A DNA stretch of 64,000 nt from Pelobates cultripes (Eukaryota > Chordata > Amphibia > Anura > Pelobatidae). Of this stretch, positions 49,736 through 63,128 are shown in pieces. A program made the translations under genes and the position numbers. The stretch is taken from assembly GCA_933207985.1 (NCBI GenBank), contig OW240918.1, positions 16,473,959 through 16,537,958 on the forward strand, in the 5' to 3' direction. The stretch's first letter is position 1. Each line of letters starts with the position of its first letter. Below the pieces are notes generated by a model. The model was not told the DNA's origin. It did no database searches and saw nothing but the letters and a program-made list of their open reading frames with translations.

Positions 49736-49835
49736 ATCTGTCTATCTGCCGTCTGTCTATATACAAACATACATACACACACATATACTACACTCACATA
49801 AAACATATGCACGCACACACACACACACACATGCA
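49736..49835. repeat. TCTG and CA microsatellites
   Basis: A short TCTG/TCTA tract is followed by CA/CATA repeats. Confidence 0.8.
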
Positions 49836-51625
49836 TATTGCAGCAATTACAATGTATAAAAAAACACTTCTTTAGCAACAACAAACGGTTTCTTTATTAC
49901 ACAATGGGAATGGTTTGAATTTGTTCCTTGTATGTAAGGATAAACACACACACAGACAGATGAAAGATACTTCAAGGGATAATAATAGATACATAACAGC
50001 CAGATAGTCTCATAGACAGCTAGAAAGATGTCTGTAGATTCAAGATTCACAAGAGATAGACAGGAGGACATAGATGACAGATATGTACCTCTCCACCCCC
50101 TCTGCAATCTCTCCCTTTATAGTCAACACATTAACTCGACTGCCAAAATGCTGCAGGTTTTGGCAGAATAACACTGTACCATATTTAACAATTAATGCAA
50201 TCTGTCTAATTTTTTATAGTTTTTTTGTCTTTTTTTTCCATAAATCTTGTGCATTGCTCCAATTTGGCATCAAGGTGACACATTTAGTAATAAATTCATA
50301 AATAATTACCCACACATTCAGGATTACGCAAACCGCATTAATGGGGCTTAATATATTTAGTGCTTAGAGCTAATATTCAGTATGGGAGTGAACGGACGTC
50401 AACACATGTTCGAGGGCAGTAGAGAGGAAAAAAAAAGGATGAAATTAAGAACAGCGCATTTACTTAATGTTTTTTTTCCCTTCAAAACAGAAGCAATAGC
50501 TTAAACCAGCAGCGTTAATTCATATACAATGATCCAGATGGTTCTCTTTGCAACATTGTGCAATTAGAAAGACTTCAGTTAATATTCGATACACGTGTGG
50601 GACTTATTCACTAAATAGTGGGTTTGGTTGACAAATAAGGTAGAAACAATGTGGACATAGTGCTGAAATGAAAAATGTAATGGGTTTTAGATTCTCTTCA
50701 TAATGTTCTATTTTGGCCTGTGTTTTCAACTACCACTCGCTACGATGCAGTGTTTAGTGCAACACCCTGTGTGCCTTTTTTAAAGGGACACTCTAAACAC
50801 CAAAATCGTACTGACATTTTGGAATTCCCACACCTCTAGGTCTGCCCTTTAAGCAGCAACTATGGATTTGGGCTAAAATAAATTCTACAGTTTTTCTGTC
50901 TGGCGTTAGTATCAAAGTATGATGTTAGGTGCTGGGTCTGGCTGCAGTGGTTCTCTATCAGGCCTAATGTGAGAATTAATGAGTAACAGGAGCAACAGTT
51001 GGCTTCTGTAGGTCACCATCGTGGAACCCTTGGCTCCCGTCCAGACCCAGGTAAGAGGGCAAACTGTTACAAAACAGTATTACCAGCTAAGGGTGCCAGA
51101 GTACTTCTAGAATCATAACCACTACTGTGGGTTGTTGTGTTCATCATGCTTCTAGTCACCGTTTAATGGTGTTTTCAATGTTTTTATTTGAAATATCTTT
51201 AAAAGCTTAGACTTTGTTTAAATAAAAGCAAACAGGCAATATTCTAATATATTAAAAGAACATATAAATTTTTTTTATTTTTTTTTCATTTAGAGTGATC
51301 CTTCAGTATCAGGTGCTGCCTATTGTCCCTTTCACGCTAGTATGTTAATGAGTAATTGGGGGATTTCACTAATTATCCACCTGTTTGGTAATCATCCTTT
51401 CTCTGTATTAGATTACTGTTCACATAGATCCTGAATGAAAATGATACTTTAAAAATTCTCAGGAGTTTACTAACTAAATTCCGAATTGTATTGAACTGAA
51501 ATCTGAATGATAACATTTTGGAAAAAAAACTGGTTTGGAAAAACTATCCAACTTAGCTCCAGACACAGCTTGAATGTTTTAGCCTACATTTCAACATTCA
51601 GATTTCAAAAGCTACAATTTGGAAT
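49836..51625. other. Unique sequence with a probable TTAA-type element
   Basis: 'ttaaagggacactctaaaca' at about 50780 is a family left end. 'gagtgatcctt' near 51295 may be the right end, which would make it about 520 bp. 50270-50540 looks like complex non-repeat sequence. Confidence 0.4.
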
Positions 51626-52490
51626 GATATGAGGAATTGTAAACTACGTCGATGTGTTCGATATGAGGATTTGTAAACTACGTCGCTGTGTTCGATATGA
51701 GGATTTGTAAACTACATCACTGTGTTCGATATGAGGATTTGTAAACTACGTCATTGTGTTCGATATAAGGAATTGTAAACTACGTCGCTGTGTTCGATAT
51801 GAGGATTTGTAAACTACATCACTGTGTTCGATATGAGGATTTGTAAACTATGTAGCTGTGTTTGTTATGAGGATTTGTAAACTACGTCGCAGTGTTCGAT
51901 ATGAGGATTTGTAAACTACGTCGCAGTGTTTGATATGAAGATTTGTAAACTACGTCGCTGTGTTTGATATGAGGATTTGTAAACTACGTCGCTGTGTTTG
52001 TTATGAGGATTTGTAAACTACGTTGCTGTGTTTGATATGAAGATTTGTAAACTACGTCGCAGTGTTTGATATGAAGATTTGTAAACTACGTCGCTGTGTT
52101 CGATATGAGGATTTGTAAACTACATCACTGTGTTTGTTATGAGGATTTGTAAACTACGTCGCAGTGTTTGATATGAGGATTTGTAAACTACGCTGCTGTG
52201 TTCGATATGAGGATTTGTAAACTACGTCGCAGTGTTCGATATGAGGATTTGTAAACTACGTCGCAGTGTTTGATATGAGGATTTGTAAACTACATCACTG
52301 TGTTCGATATGAGGATTTGTAAACTACGTTGCTGTGTTTGTTATGAGGATTTGTAAACTACATCACTGTGTTCGATATGAGGATTTGTAAACTACATCAC
52401 TGTGTTCGATATGAGGATTTGTAAACTACATCACTGTGTTCGATATGAGGATTTGTAAACTACGCCGCTGTGTTTGATATGAGGATTTTG
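51626..52490. repeat. Minisatellite, 34 bp unit, about 25 copies
   Basis: The unit is 'gatatgaggatttgtaaact' plus 'acgtcgctgtgttc'. Most differences between units are at its three CpG sites (cgtcgc against catcac or cgttgc; ttcgat against tttgat). Confidence 0.95.
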
Positions 52491-52624
52491 TAAGCACTAA
52501 ATTGGTATTTATGACATTGGCACTTTATTGAATATTGACGTGACAATATTTCTATGACGCTATATTGAAAATTGTACATAATATTAACAACGTTTTGCAA
52601 TTAACAATTTCAGAACAATTTATA

Positions 52625-52780
52625 AGTTATAGTAAGCTCGTTTGAGCAGGGTCTTCTTCAACCTGTTCTTCCTGTAAGTTTTGGCAATGGTCTCCCACTC
52701 TTGTAATATTGTAAAGCGCTACAGAATTTGTTGGTGCTATATAAATGCCAATCATAATAATAATAATAATAATAATAATA
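52625..52780 (-). repeat. SINE-like anuran dispersed repeat
   Basis: 'gtaagctcgtttgagcaggg', 'ttgtaaagcgctacagaatt', 'gttggtgctatataaatgcc', then (AAT)n. Confidence 0.82.
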
Positions 52781-54167
52781 GTATTTCATTTAAGCGCTCC
52801 TCCTTTTTTTTACAATTTGGAATGTATTGAACATGAGTAAACTTTTCAATTCAGAGTGAATTTCAAATTTTAGACCAAACAAAGCTAATTTGGAGACTTT
52901 TTCATCTTTTTTTTAAAATCTTGAATTTACTTGGTATTTCTCCCAAGTTACTCTTATTTAACAATCCTTAAAGCCTCACCTATTGAGTGGGGACTGTGTT
53001 ATAGCAGTCATACAGTAAAAAATAAACAAATCAAGAACCTTATCCGTCTGTATGAAAAGAGCTCCACAGAATTTGTAAGACAATTCTTGCTCAGCTGCAC
53101 ACCTCCCAACAGTGGGAAATATGATATTGGGATGGATAGGTGGGCCTTCAGGGTGGCATCGTCAGTGAAGCAACTGGGAAAGGGGGCAGGTCTGCCTGGA
53201 AAATGGGTGGGCCTGTTTGCTCATTAATAACATTATTAATGTGTTAATGTACCTTGTTTGGTATAATGTTTTTTTTCTATGAAGATTTCTCATACATGCC
53301 ACACATTTTTAAAACCTTTTTTTTTTCAGTAAATCTTTTTTCCAGTTACTATGTCCTCCAGATCTCTGTGATGCAACAGCTTGGGACTTTCATAGAACTA
53401 TGTGCACATTGTGAAATCTCAATGCAATCCGCGTGTGTGAAGATATAGACAGATTCTGACAACTGCCTTGGATGGCAAATCTCATTCTATTCAGCCATGT
53501 GTTGGCTTGACGTTCATGATATGATTTCTGTTTCCGTGATATCAGGGACAGAGCATGTTAAACGCTATTCTACTTGTGCATAATTATGTGATTGCCAGTG
53601 TTCAGTCATACGTGATGCTATTACGTTAACGTAATACAATATATGTTTGTGAGTTGTAATAAATGGAGAATTACAGTTTTTGTTCTGCTAGAGAAGAGTA
53701 TTATGGGTAATATCATCCAGCTATAACTACCTCTCCCCAGGGACATGTAGAAGGCTTTCTACAAATAATCTTTTAATAATTAGACCGATTATCATGTAAG
53801 AGACTTGAACATCTGTGAGCTATTGTTCTGATCTATTGTAAGACCTTTTAGAATGTTGTGTTCTCTGGAAAGGATTGTTTTTTTTTACAAGCAGTGAGTA
53901 GGCTGAGCTCTGTAGAATGTGAGGATTGGACTTACTTTTACACAGGCTACAGTTTGATGCTCAACATGGGCAAGTTTGTTATTGAAATGAAGTCTCCATA
54001 ACATCCATTGTAACTGCTGTCAAATTGTTTTGATATTTTAAAAAATCTGATTGATAAGTAATTTCTACAGTAATGTTTTCCCCCAGCTCAGTTGATGGTG
54101 AGTTGATTGACCATGCAAGTTAAGCCATGACTTTCACTATCACAGTTTGAATTACAGGCAGTGGCTA
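52781..54167. other. Unique intergenic sequence
   Basis: No gene seen. Confidence 0.4.
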
Positions 54168-54848
54168 AAGTGGGTGCAGGGGGTAACAGAGGATGTCGTG
54201 GGTGGGTTGTAGGGGGGTGTCAGGGAGGTACAGTGGCTGTAGTGGTTACAGGGGGGATTGGAGCTGTAGTGGAGGACTTAGTAGGTGTAAGGGAAGCATA
54301 GGGGCTGTAGTGGGTACAGGGAATATTAGGAGATTTAGTAGGTGTAGGGGAGTCATAAGGTCTGTAGTGGGAGCAGGGGAGGGTTAGATACTGTAATGGG
54401 TGCAGGGGTTTTTAGTGGCTTTAGTGTGAGCAGTGAGGGATAGGGACTTTAGTCGATGCAGGGGGTAAATGGGGCAGCAGTAGGTACAGGGGGAAAGGGC
54501 TGTAGTGGGTGCAGTAATAGGGACTGTAGTGTGTGTAGAGGATAATAGGGGCTGTGGCAGGTGCAGGGATAAAAGGAACTTTAGTGGGTGCAGGGGACAT
54601 AGGGGCTGTAGTGGGTGCCGGGTAGGGTTACAGTCGGCATTGGGTGCAGTGGGTAATGGGGTGGTGCTAGGTCCTGGGGCAATAGGGGCTTTAGCCGGTG
54701 CAGGGAGTAAATGGGGCAGTAGTATGTACAGGGGGAAAGGGCTGTAGTGGGTGCAGTAATAGGGACTCTAGTGGATTCAGGGGTAATATGGGTTTACAGG
54801 GTAATATGGGGTAATAGGGGCTTTAGTGGACACAGGGGGAAATAGTGG
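54168..54848. repeat. Degenerate G-rich minisatellite, about 24-30 bp unit
   Basis: Units built on 'ggggctgtagtgggtgcagg' with 'gtaatagggg' spacers. A larger block ('gtacagggggaaagggctgt', 'gtgcagtaatagggact') occurs at about 54485 and 54725, about 240 bp apart. The Gly/Arg-rich open frames here are artefacts. Confidence 0.88.
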
Positions 54849-55561
54849 CTTTTTCTGTGTCACCTGCAAGTGACACTAGTTGTCTCCCTCCGACTAGCTT
54901 TCTCTCTCATTATTTTACTTCCTCCTTATGTCGCTAGCCACTTTCGTCCTAATCATATCTGTCACCACTCTGTTCCCATGTCACTTGCACACAGTCCTCC
55001 AAATCTCCCTACACTCTCTTAATTCTTAATTGTCTTTTAAATTTATAATGAAACTCCTATTTACATTGTCCAAGGGGGGCTCATCAGTGATTACGAGTGG
55101 AGTGCGTTCACATAAGAACGATGCAGGATACTGGGTAATATATCACTCAGAATTACTATCAGGGTTTTTCACTAACACGTGGATTCTAGAGAGTTTAAAG
55201 GGAATTCACTGAATCTCAGATTTTATGCCCAAATAGCCAGTCTGTAATGGAAAAAAATCCCAAATCTGCTCTATTTTCAATTCAACTATTTTCAACTAAA
55301 ATATCAAATGTACTTTTAATTGTTGACATTCATAGATCGGTTAATGACACTAAGTGAGGAAACTGGGATGATCACAGACAATCACAGATTAATAAAACCC
55401 CCGAACACAAGTACTCATTCTTGTTAGCAGAGCCTCTGGTCTCTGCTGAATCTTTAGAGGTCCCAAAAATCATTACGGTCTTCTCCCTATTCCTGCAGCA
55501 ACACGTCTTCTAAGATGCCACCGTGGTAAAAAAACAAACTTGTGAAAAGCATTGAGCAAAG
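54849..55561. other. Unique intergenic sequence
   Basis: No gene seen. Confidence 0.4.
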
Positions 55562-55689
55562 GGATGGGCAAGTGGAGGATCCCCAGATATTGTAGAACTG
55601 CAACACCCGTGATACATTGACATTCTACAGGCTGGCTAAGCATCATGGCAGTTACAGTTCTACAGGATCTGGGGATCTACCCTTTGTCC
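55562..55689. mobile_element. Short inverted-repeat MITE
   Basis: 'gatccccagatattgtagaa' on the left pairs with 'ttctacaggatctggggatc' on the right over about 40 bases. The centre has 'catcatggcagttac'. Confidence 0.6.
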
Positions 55690-58090
55690 AGGCTCGATTT
55701 AGGATCTAACCAGCTGTCTTTTGCGCTCTTGTGAAGTTAATGAAATTCTCTATGTTACTTCATAGGAAGCAAAGCTCCTTTCCTGATGCAATCAGATTCT
55801 GCAATGTTGCAGCCGTTATGTCACCTCAAGCGTCCTGTAGAAAATGTTGTGAGACGGAGAATACGATTCCAGCAAGTCATTGAATTTGTATTATACATTG
55901 TATTATATTATATATATTACACCTACGCGTGGAACTAACCATAATAGGAATATTGATAATTAATGATCCATGGATGGCCAGAAGAACGACTTCATTTAGG
56001 AGCATCTACTTTTAGAATCCATGCAGCCAGGTCATCCTTCCCAATTAGTGCAATACAGGATTCCCGTATAACCAGTAACTGCGAATTGAATGTTTATAAG
56101 TGACATATACCCTTCCTTGGACCTTAACTGGGACATATGTACTATTCCTTTAACAAAGTCAAAGCTTAATAAATAAAACATTTTAGGAGCCATCTAGCAC
56201 ATGACTGGCAGAGTATAATGGGCAGAGTTTGAGGAGCAATCTGACTTTCCCCTAAACTCAGCTCTGCTTTGTCCAATAACTCTCATACACAACTCAGAGA
56301 GGGGGTTCTGGAGGAAATAACCTGACAATTCGCACAAACATGCAGAGATACCAACAGATGCACAAACTGATACATACACACATACAAACAAAACCACAAA
56401 CATTGACACAGAGACACCCATGCACAGACACTCACGCGCTCATTCTGACACACAAAGACCCACATACACTCTGAAACATGCACACCTACACACAGACACA
56501 GACACATTCACACACACACAAACATAGAGAAAAAAGAGATGCCTGTTTTTAAAAGTAAACTTCCTCAAAATATTTTCATTTAAAATTCTTTTATTTATGC
56601 ATTTTATTATACACAAATAAGAAACAATGACAGAAAAGGAAAAAAAGATGGAACACACCACAATGCTAAAACACTAGATTACAATACAGCATAAATAATG
56701 AAATAAAAACAAAAAAACACAAAAAGTGATTTTCGCTTTGAGAGTGCTTTTTAGCTCTAAATTTCCACAATTTCCATAAAAAAATTAACAAAGTGGAACT
56801 TTAATATGTAAATATTAGAATTTTGCAGAAACAGACAATGCTCTTTGTCTCCAGCAGCCTGTGTTGATAATTCCCAACATTAATTTATTATTTTTTCAAC
56901 ATTTACTCACATTTTGGGTTTTTGCACCCCCGCGCCCCTCCCCCAGGTGAGGATATTAACATCTCCCAGCATGCCCTGCTTCTACCTACCCAAAGCTTGT
57001 CTTATTTCTTTATCTCATCTATAATCATGGCTTGGCTATTTTTAAATTTGTTTTTCAATATACCACTATTCGCTATTTAGTGATTACACCTCTTCATGTT
57101 ACCAGATGCTGTTAGGGTTAATGCAGCACCTAGAACAGATGGCTGTCATTCTTGTCCTAAGGGAATGCCATTAATTACAAGCCGCTATCTTTTTATACAC
57201 AATCACACTCTTTAATCAGCAGCCAGTGCCACTCAACAAGATGAAATCAGAGGCTGGGATATTTTATTTAACCCCTTCACTGCGGCACTCATGTATAAAT
57301 TATTACAATCATTGGAATAGAAATATATACATACACACATGCACACACAACTGAGAACGGAGCGCATATTGAACAATGTATAGGTGAGACGATTATAGAC
57401 TATATAAGGGGAAAAAAAATATGAATTTACCCATTAACCTCATTAATTGGTAAATGATTAAAAAAAAAATGTTCGTCCAGGCAAATTTTTCATGTTTGTT
57501 TCCATTAAATAAAGGCTATCTAGCCATACTGAAATGAAAAATAAATTTAAACATTACTTTCCAGGACACCCAAAATACTCGGACACTGAGGGTGGTTTTT
57601 CTGTAAACCGTTTGGTAGCTAATGGGTTAAATCCACCCTATGCTGGCCTATGACGGCTGTTATTAATGGGTAATCAGAGAATGTCTCAGACTACGTGACT
57701 GTGATTTTATGAATTTCACAATACCTGAGGATATTTTCTTATCTTTATAAGAATAGGTCAGTCATAACCCAGGGAAGCGTTTGGCCGTTGATTGATTCTA
57801 TGCAGATTTTATAAAAACAGTTGATGAATCGCTATGCAAGTCTGCTCTTCACAGTTAGCATGGTTGGCTAGAGAGGACACCTGCTACAATGTAATTGCCA
57901 CTTCGTCGGATTCATCATTTTACAGTCCATGAAGCTCAACCAGCAACGTAGAAACAGAGATCCCTAGTTAATGAAGGGCTGGCTAACACCATGGGAAAGG
58001 CCTTTCAAAAACACTTGGGGTGCTAATAATATCCATGACTACGTTAAAGTAACTAACACATACGTCACCTTCCTCCTGTACAGCTCCCTC
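55690..58090. other. Unique sequence with a CA-rich tract
   Basis: A CA/GACACA-rich tract at about 56335-56522 yields Cys/Val-rich open frames that are not genes. 57110-57250 is complex sequence including 'ccattaattacaagccgc', a possible conserved element by appearance. Confidence 0.45.
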
Positions 58091-58093
58091 ATA

Positions 58094-58215
58094 CTTATTT
58101 ATTACTGGCATTTTTAAAGCACCAACATATTCTGCAGCGCTGTACAACTGGGAAAAGACAATACAATATAAACAGACCAATACACAAGGTAGAGGGCCCT
58201 GCCCTTGACCTTGCA
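58094..58215 (+). repeat. Diverged SINE-like repeat
   Basis: 'attactggcatttttaaagc', 'ttctgcagcgctgtacaact', then 'gtagagggccctgcccttga'. Confidence 0.72.
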
Positions 58216-58409
58216 TATATCCCAACATTTGAAAATGACAAAATGGGACACTTTCATATTAGCGGTGTGAGTGGTGGTGCGGCCATGGGCGGGGCTGTTC
58301 TGAGAAATGTTAGGGGACTTGCTAATAACAGTTTATACAACTAAAATGTAATTTAGAACAACTGTGTATGTTATTTACACAGACTGATTTCTAAACACAT
58401 TTATTGCAG

Positions 58410-59236
58410 TTTAAAGACACATTACTGGGAGTATGATTGCTGTGGAGCTCTGTTATACACTCAGACACATTACTGGGAGTATTATTGCTGTGGAGCTCTG
58501 TTATACACTCAGACACATTACTGGGAGTATTATTGCTGTGGAGCTCTGTTATACACTCAGACACATTACTGGGAGTATTATTGCTGTGGAGCTCTGTTAT
58601 ACACTCAGACACATTACTGGGAGTATTATTGCTGTGGAGCTCTGTTATACACTCAGACACATTACTGGGAGTATTATTGCTGTGGAGCTCTGTTATACAC
58701 TCAGACACATTACTGGGAGTATTATTGCTGTGGAGCTCTGTTATACACTCAGACACATTACTGGGAATATTATTACTGTGGAGCTCTGTTATACACTCAG
58801 ACACATTACTGGGAGTATTATTGCTGTGGAGCTCTGTTATACACTCAGACACATTACTGGGAGTATTATTGCTGTGGAGCTCTGTTATACACTCAGACAC
58901 ATTACTGGGAGTATTATTGCTGTGGAGCTCTGTTATACACTCAGACACATTACTGGGAGTATTATTGCTGTGGAGCTCTGTTATACACTCAGACACATTA
59001 CTGGGAGTATTATTGCTGTGGAGCTCTGTTATACACTCAGACACATTACTGGGATTATTATTGTTGTGGAGCTCTGTTATACATTCAGACACATTACTGG
59101 GACTATTATTACTGTGGAGCTCTGTTATACACTCAGACATGTTACTGGGAGTATTATTACTGTGGAGCTCTGTTATACACTCAGACATGTTACTGGGAGT
59201 GTTATTGCTGTGGAGCTCTGTTATACACTCAGACAC
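58410..59236. repeat. Minisatellite, 48 bp unit, about 17 copies, highly uniform
   Basis: The unit is 'gacacattactgggagtatt' plus 'attgctgtggagctctgtta' plus 'tacactca'. The left 12 or so units are almost identical; the right four carry more changes. The period of 48 (16 codons) leaves two plus frames and one minus frame open for 272-290 codons. No signal peptide, promoter or homology supports a protein. Confidence 0.96.
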
Positions 59237-59239
59237 ACC

Positions 59240-60655
59240 AACAATATTGAGCTGATAGAACAATCGACATTAGGATAGAAAAGAGGGAAAGAGAGAGTGG
59301 GGCAAAATTGTGACTGTCCCTCTTAAATATGGACACTTGGACACTTGGAAAGTATGCCCTCATATAGTTAATAGCTTGAGTACATTTATTCAGTTGGATA
59401 TAAAATGTTACACTTGGTGATCTCTCTGACATTCAGGTTATATTCTTCACTTTAACTTGTTTGCAACATATTAATTATATTGATTGAATATGAATATGTT
59501 GTTGTAGAAATAAAATAATTTAATAATAATTTTGTTTCCAAGCGAGACTCAAATTGTGTTTTTTCTCTCTTTTGGCTAGAAATTCCAGATCAAGTACGTT
59601 ATGAAGAAAACACTATCGTATCAATCTTTGTCTGATATGAAGACATGCCCACTTACTGGCTACGGCAAGGAGAGTTTAAAAAACACAAATCTCCAAGAAT
59701 CGGTTTAATCAATGTTGGGAGAAAATTCTCCCCTCCCCCCCCATTCTGTTTCCTGCTCTCATGGCAGCCATCCTCAGTGTCTTAATACTCTGATTAAAGA
59801 GGAAGAGTTGGCCGACTTTACCTGTTCCTTTATTCCGTGCTACCCCTCCCATGATGCTCTGCTGCCTGATGCCAACATGGGATCTGTATTTTACAGCCTC
59901 TCGATTGGCAGATATTGATAATCCCAACTCTAATCAACAAAGCCTGCTAACAAGCTATATCTTCTGGGTAATTAAGCCACCTTATTCCCAAACTAGGATT
60001 AACCAGTTCATTATCTGCTGCACATGGGTACCATCTATATAACGATTGTACTTGGCATTTTAATTTTTGTCCTGTTGCACAGACATAATGAATCATTATC
60101 AGGGATTAGTAATGTAATATTAGACACCTTCACATGCATTAAAGGGTTAAATAAAGTTGAAGCAAATGAGCATTTATAATTAAAAGGAGGTACAGATGGG
60201 CTTAGCAGAAATCCGGTAAAAATACGTTTTTTTTCAATAATTCCAGCTCATCTACAGATATATTTTAACCTAGGTTATTCTGGCCCACGATTTGCAATTC
60301 TCTTGTCAATTTCCCACAATTACAATTTTAGTCAATAGATATATATGTATTTTGCTACTTGTGAAAGTCTCCATTTCCTAGAGATTGCCGACTCAGTTTA
60401 AAGCTCTCTACTTTAGGCCAAGTGTACATCTTCTCGAATGGTCATTATATCAAAGCATGTACATTATGGAGATGCCTTCAAATCACTGAGAATTTATGGA
60501 TTAATGCATTCTACTGCAAAGTGAAGTATAGCCATCTTATTATCGCTCTCCTACTTGTTTGACGACATTTAATAATAATATAACATCAAATTATTAAATC
60601 AGGAGAGATACATTTAGACCAGTGTCGAAGGATATCTTCAGATGTGGATGTTATT
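59240..60655. other. Unique intergenic sequence
   Basis: No gene seen. A short C run at 59731. Confidence 0.4.
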
Positions 60656-60808
60656 ACATTGTAAGCGCGTCTGAGTAGGACCTTCTTCACCTCTTGTCTC
60701 CATCAATATTCTGTAGGTCAATTACTTATTGTCAAATATCAATATTCTATAATTGTACATTGCTGTAGTGCAAACATGGTGGCTCTTTCAAAGCTAATAA
60801 TAATAACA
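60656..60808 (-). repeat. Strongly diverged SINE-like repeat
   Basis: 'cattgtaagcgcgtctgagt', 'aggaccttcttcacctcttg', and a terminal (AAT)n match the minus-strand family order. Confidence 0.5.
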
Positions 60809-62100
60809 TTGCCCAACGCAATGATACTTGTTTTAACGACCTTGGAAGAACGAGTTAAACTCAACAGGAATCAAGAAAATGCTGGTGGAGCCATATTCAT
60901 CAAACTGTTTTCCATAATTCTGTGCTATTTATTGTTTTAGCAAAGCATTCTAGGAAATGTAGCTAAATCACACTTGAGGTCCAAAGTTGGGCAAACAGAT
61001 TCTTCCTTTTGGAGTACATGAGCCTAACCTGCAAGTCATAGTCAGCTATCTCCAGTGCTTGTTTATTTCCTTATTTCTATTTTACAGCCTTGTTCACCTC
61101 ATCTCAACATCAACCAGGGTCACCCATTCACCTTCCCCCGGGGAACGAGTCTCTGTCTGCACCACTCCCCATATTAAGGCAGACAGACTCGTAGATGTGG
61201 TGATCAGGCTTTGCCTCCAGGTTACCAAACAAGGGTCATTGAGTCATTGATGTTTGTTAGAGTCTGTGTTCACTCTAACAATGAAATAATCTGATGGAAC
61301 CATGAAGATTATCAGATTCCTTTTCTGAAAACGCCCGTAATCTGTGTGAAAAATGAAGTGGTTGGGAATGAAGATAAAGGAGAGAAAGCACAAGTCATCC
61401 TCTTGTCTACTTCCTTCCTACTCATATTTCTGTCCCTTTCACTGGTCTGCCACTTTCTCGGTGGATGCCATCAATTCTACCGGGTCCCTCTTTCAATCAC
61501 TCTGGGGTTTATTCTGTAAAACAATACATTTTTAAACTTTACCTGGAAATTGCAAATTAAAATAAAAGCAAGAAACTAAAACAATAACCCTGTTAACCTT
61601 GAAGATTTCTTTTTTATTTTCACGTAAATTGTGTGTTTTCTTGGACAGTTCTCCAAAAGTCCTAGGTCAGTAAACCAGATAAACCTGTCCATGTCTTCAT
61701 TCATGATACTGTAATCCTGCTGGAAGGGCTAAATAAGCAATGATTGCAATAAGATAAATACATAAACACTATTATTAACAAATAGCTAAACAGATAAACA
61801 CCAAGTTAGTATCAATGAAATTCTGTATTCTCATTGGCTATTATTAATTTTATCTTTTAAACAATTTTTAGTCAAATAAATAAAACACTACAAAAAAGCA
61901 ACATAGTGCTGTATATTTATTTTTAAGGCACATTGCACATACATGTTCTGCCAGTTGTAGAATTAATGTAGAGAGGGCCTTGGTGCAATAATTGTTTTGC
62001 CCCCCGCCCCTATCACAAGGGTGGCCAAAAGGTCTGTCATACAACTCCTTCAATGCTTTGTCCGCTGGGGATCTATAATTTACACATCATTGTATTTAGC
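60809..62100. other. Unique intergenic sequence
   Basis: No gene seen. Confidence 0.4.
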
Positions 62101-62420
62101 TCTGAGTAGTGTTTGTGTGTTTGAATGTAAGAATGTTTTGTGTGTGGTATGTTTGAGTGAATGTAATGGTGTGTTTGTATACTGTTGACGTTTGAATGCA
62201 TACATTTGTGTGTAGTGTTGGTTTTTGAAAGCAGGGGTGTGTTTATATATAATGTTGGTATTTTAATACTGAGGTGTGTTTGTATGTAGTGTTGACGTTT
62301 GAATGCCGACATGTATTCACATATACAATGCCACACACATGCACTGAAATACATACACACACAGATACACACACTTACACTCATGCACACAGAGACACAT
62401 GCAGATACACAGACACACTA
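62101..62420. repeat. GT-rich degenerate repeat and CA microsatellite
   Basis: About 50-bp imperfect units with 'gtgtgtttgtat' and 'gttgacgtttgaatgc' run from 62110 to 62310, followed by a CA/GACACA tract. Confidence 0.7.
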
Positions 62421-62837
62421 TGATAAAGTCCACTAAGGCATTTAATTTCATTGCAATTTTAAACACAGATATAGAGAAATATTTATTTCAGCATGGATGT
62501 GGCAATGTTATAAGTGCACGTTAATGCTACATTATTGGCTGTAGTATAAATGGTTACATGTACCATCATTTCACCACCAACCTCTGCAACTATTCACAAT
62601 GTAATATTAGCCAATACAGACACATTGGGCCATATTCATTAACTGAAGACAGTTGGATGAAATTAATTGAGGTATGCACAGGCCAGTAATGTTCTGATTA
62701 ATGGGGAGAGCTAAGTATGTACTCGGCAGTTAAACAAAATGCTCACATTGTGATCAGGGCATTGTGAGGGGTTTCAGCCCATGGGCACATAGTATGGTGC
62801 CTTCCACATATATTGACTCAAGTCTCTCCACAAATCC
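62421..62837. other. Unique intergenic sequence
   Basis: Nothing supported. Confidence 0.4.
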
Positions 62838-63128
62838 CAACCTATGTCCTGACCCATCCACACCTTGCTGTATTAAACCCATCCACACCATGCTGTATTA
62901 ACCCCAATCCACTTCATGCTGTATTAACCCCATCCATTCAACGCTGTATTAACCCCATCAACTCCATGCTGCATTAACCCCATTCACACCATGCTGTATT
63001 AACCCCATCCACACCATACTGTATTAACCCCATCCACGCCATACTGTATTAACCACATCTACACTATACTGTATTAATCCCATCCACACCATGCTGTAGT
63101 AACCCTATTGCCTCCATGCTGTAGTAAG
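62838..63128. repeat. Minisatellite, 26 bp unit, about 11 copies
   Basis: The unit is 'catgctgtattaaccccatc' plus 'cacacc'. Moderately diverged. Confidence 0.92.

Noticed and set aside
51626..52490. CRISPR-like array (34-bp repeat)
   Set aside because: The units are contiguous with no unique spacers, and the DNA is vertebrate. It is a minisatellite.
56194..56661. Cys/Val-rich minus-strand frames
   Set aside because: They come from a CA/GACACA microsatellite.
58391..59278. Open frames of 272-290 codons on both strands
   Set aside because: A 48-bp repeat keeps all these frames open. The periodic peptide has no recognisable family.
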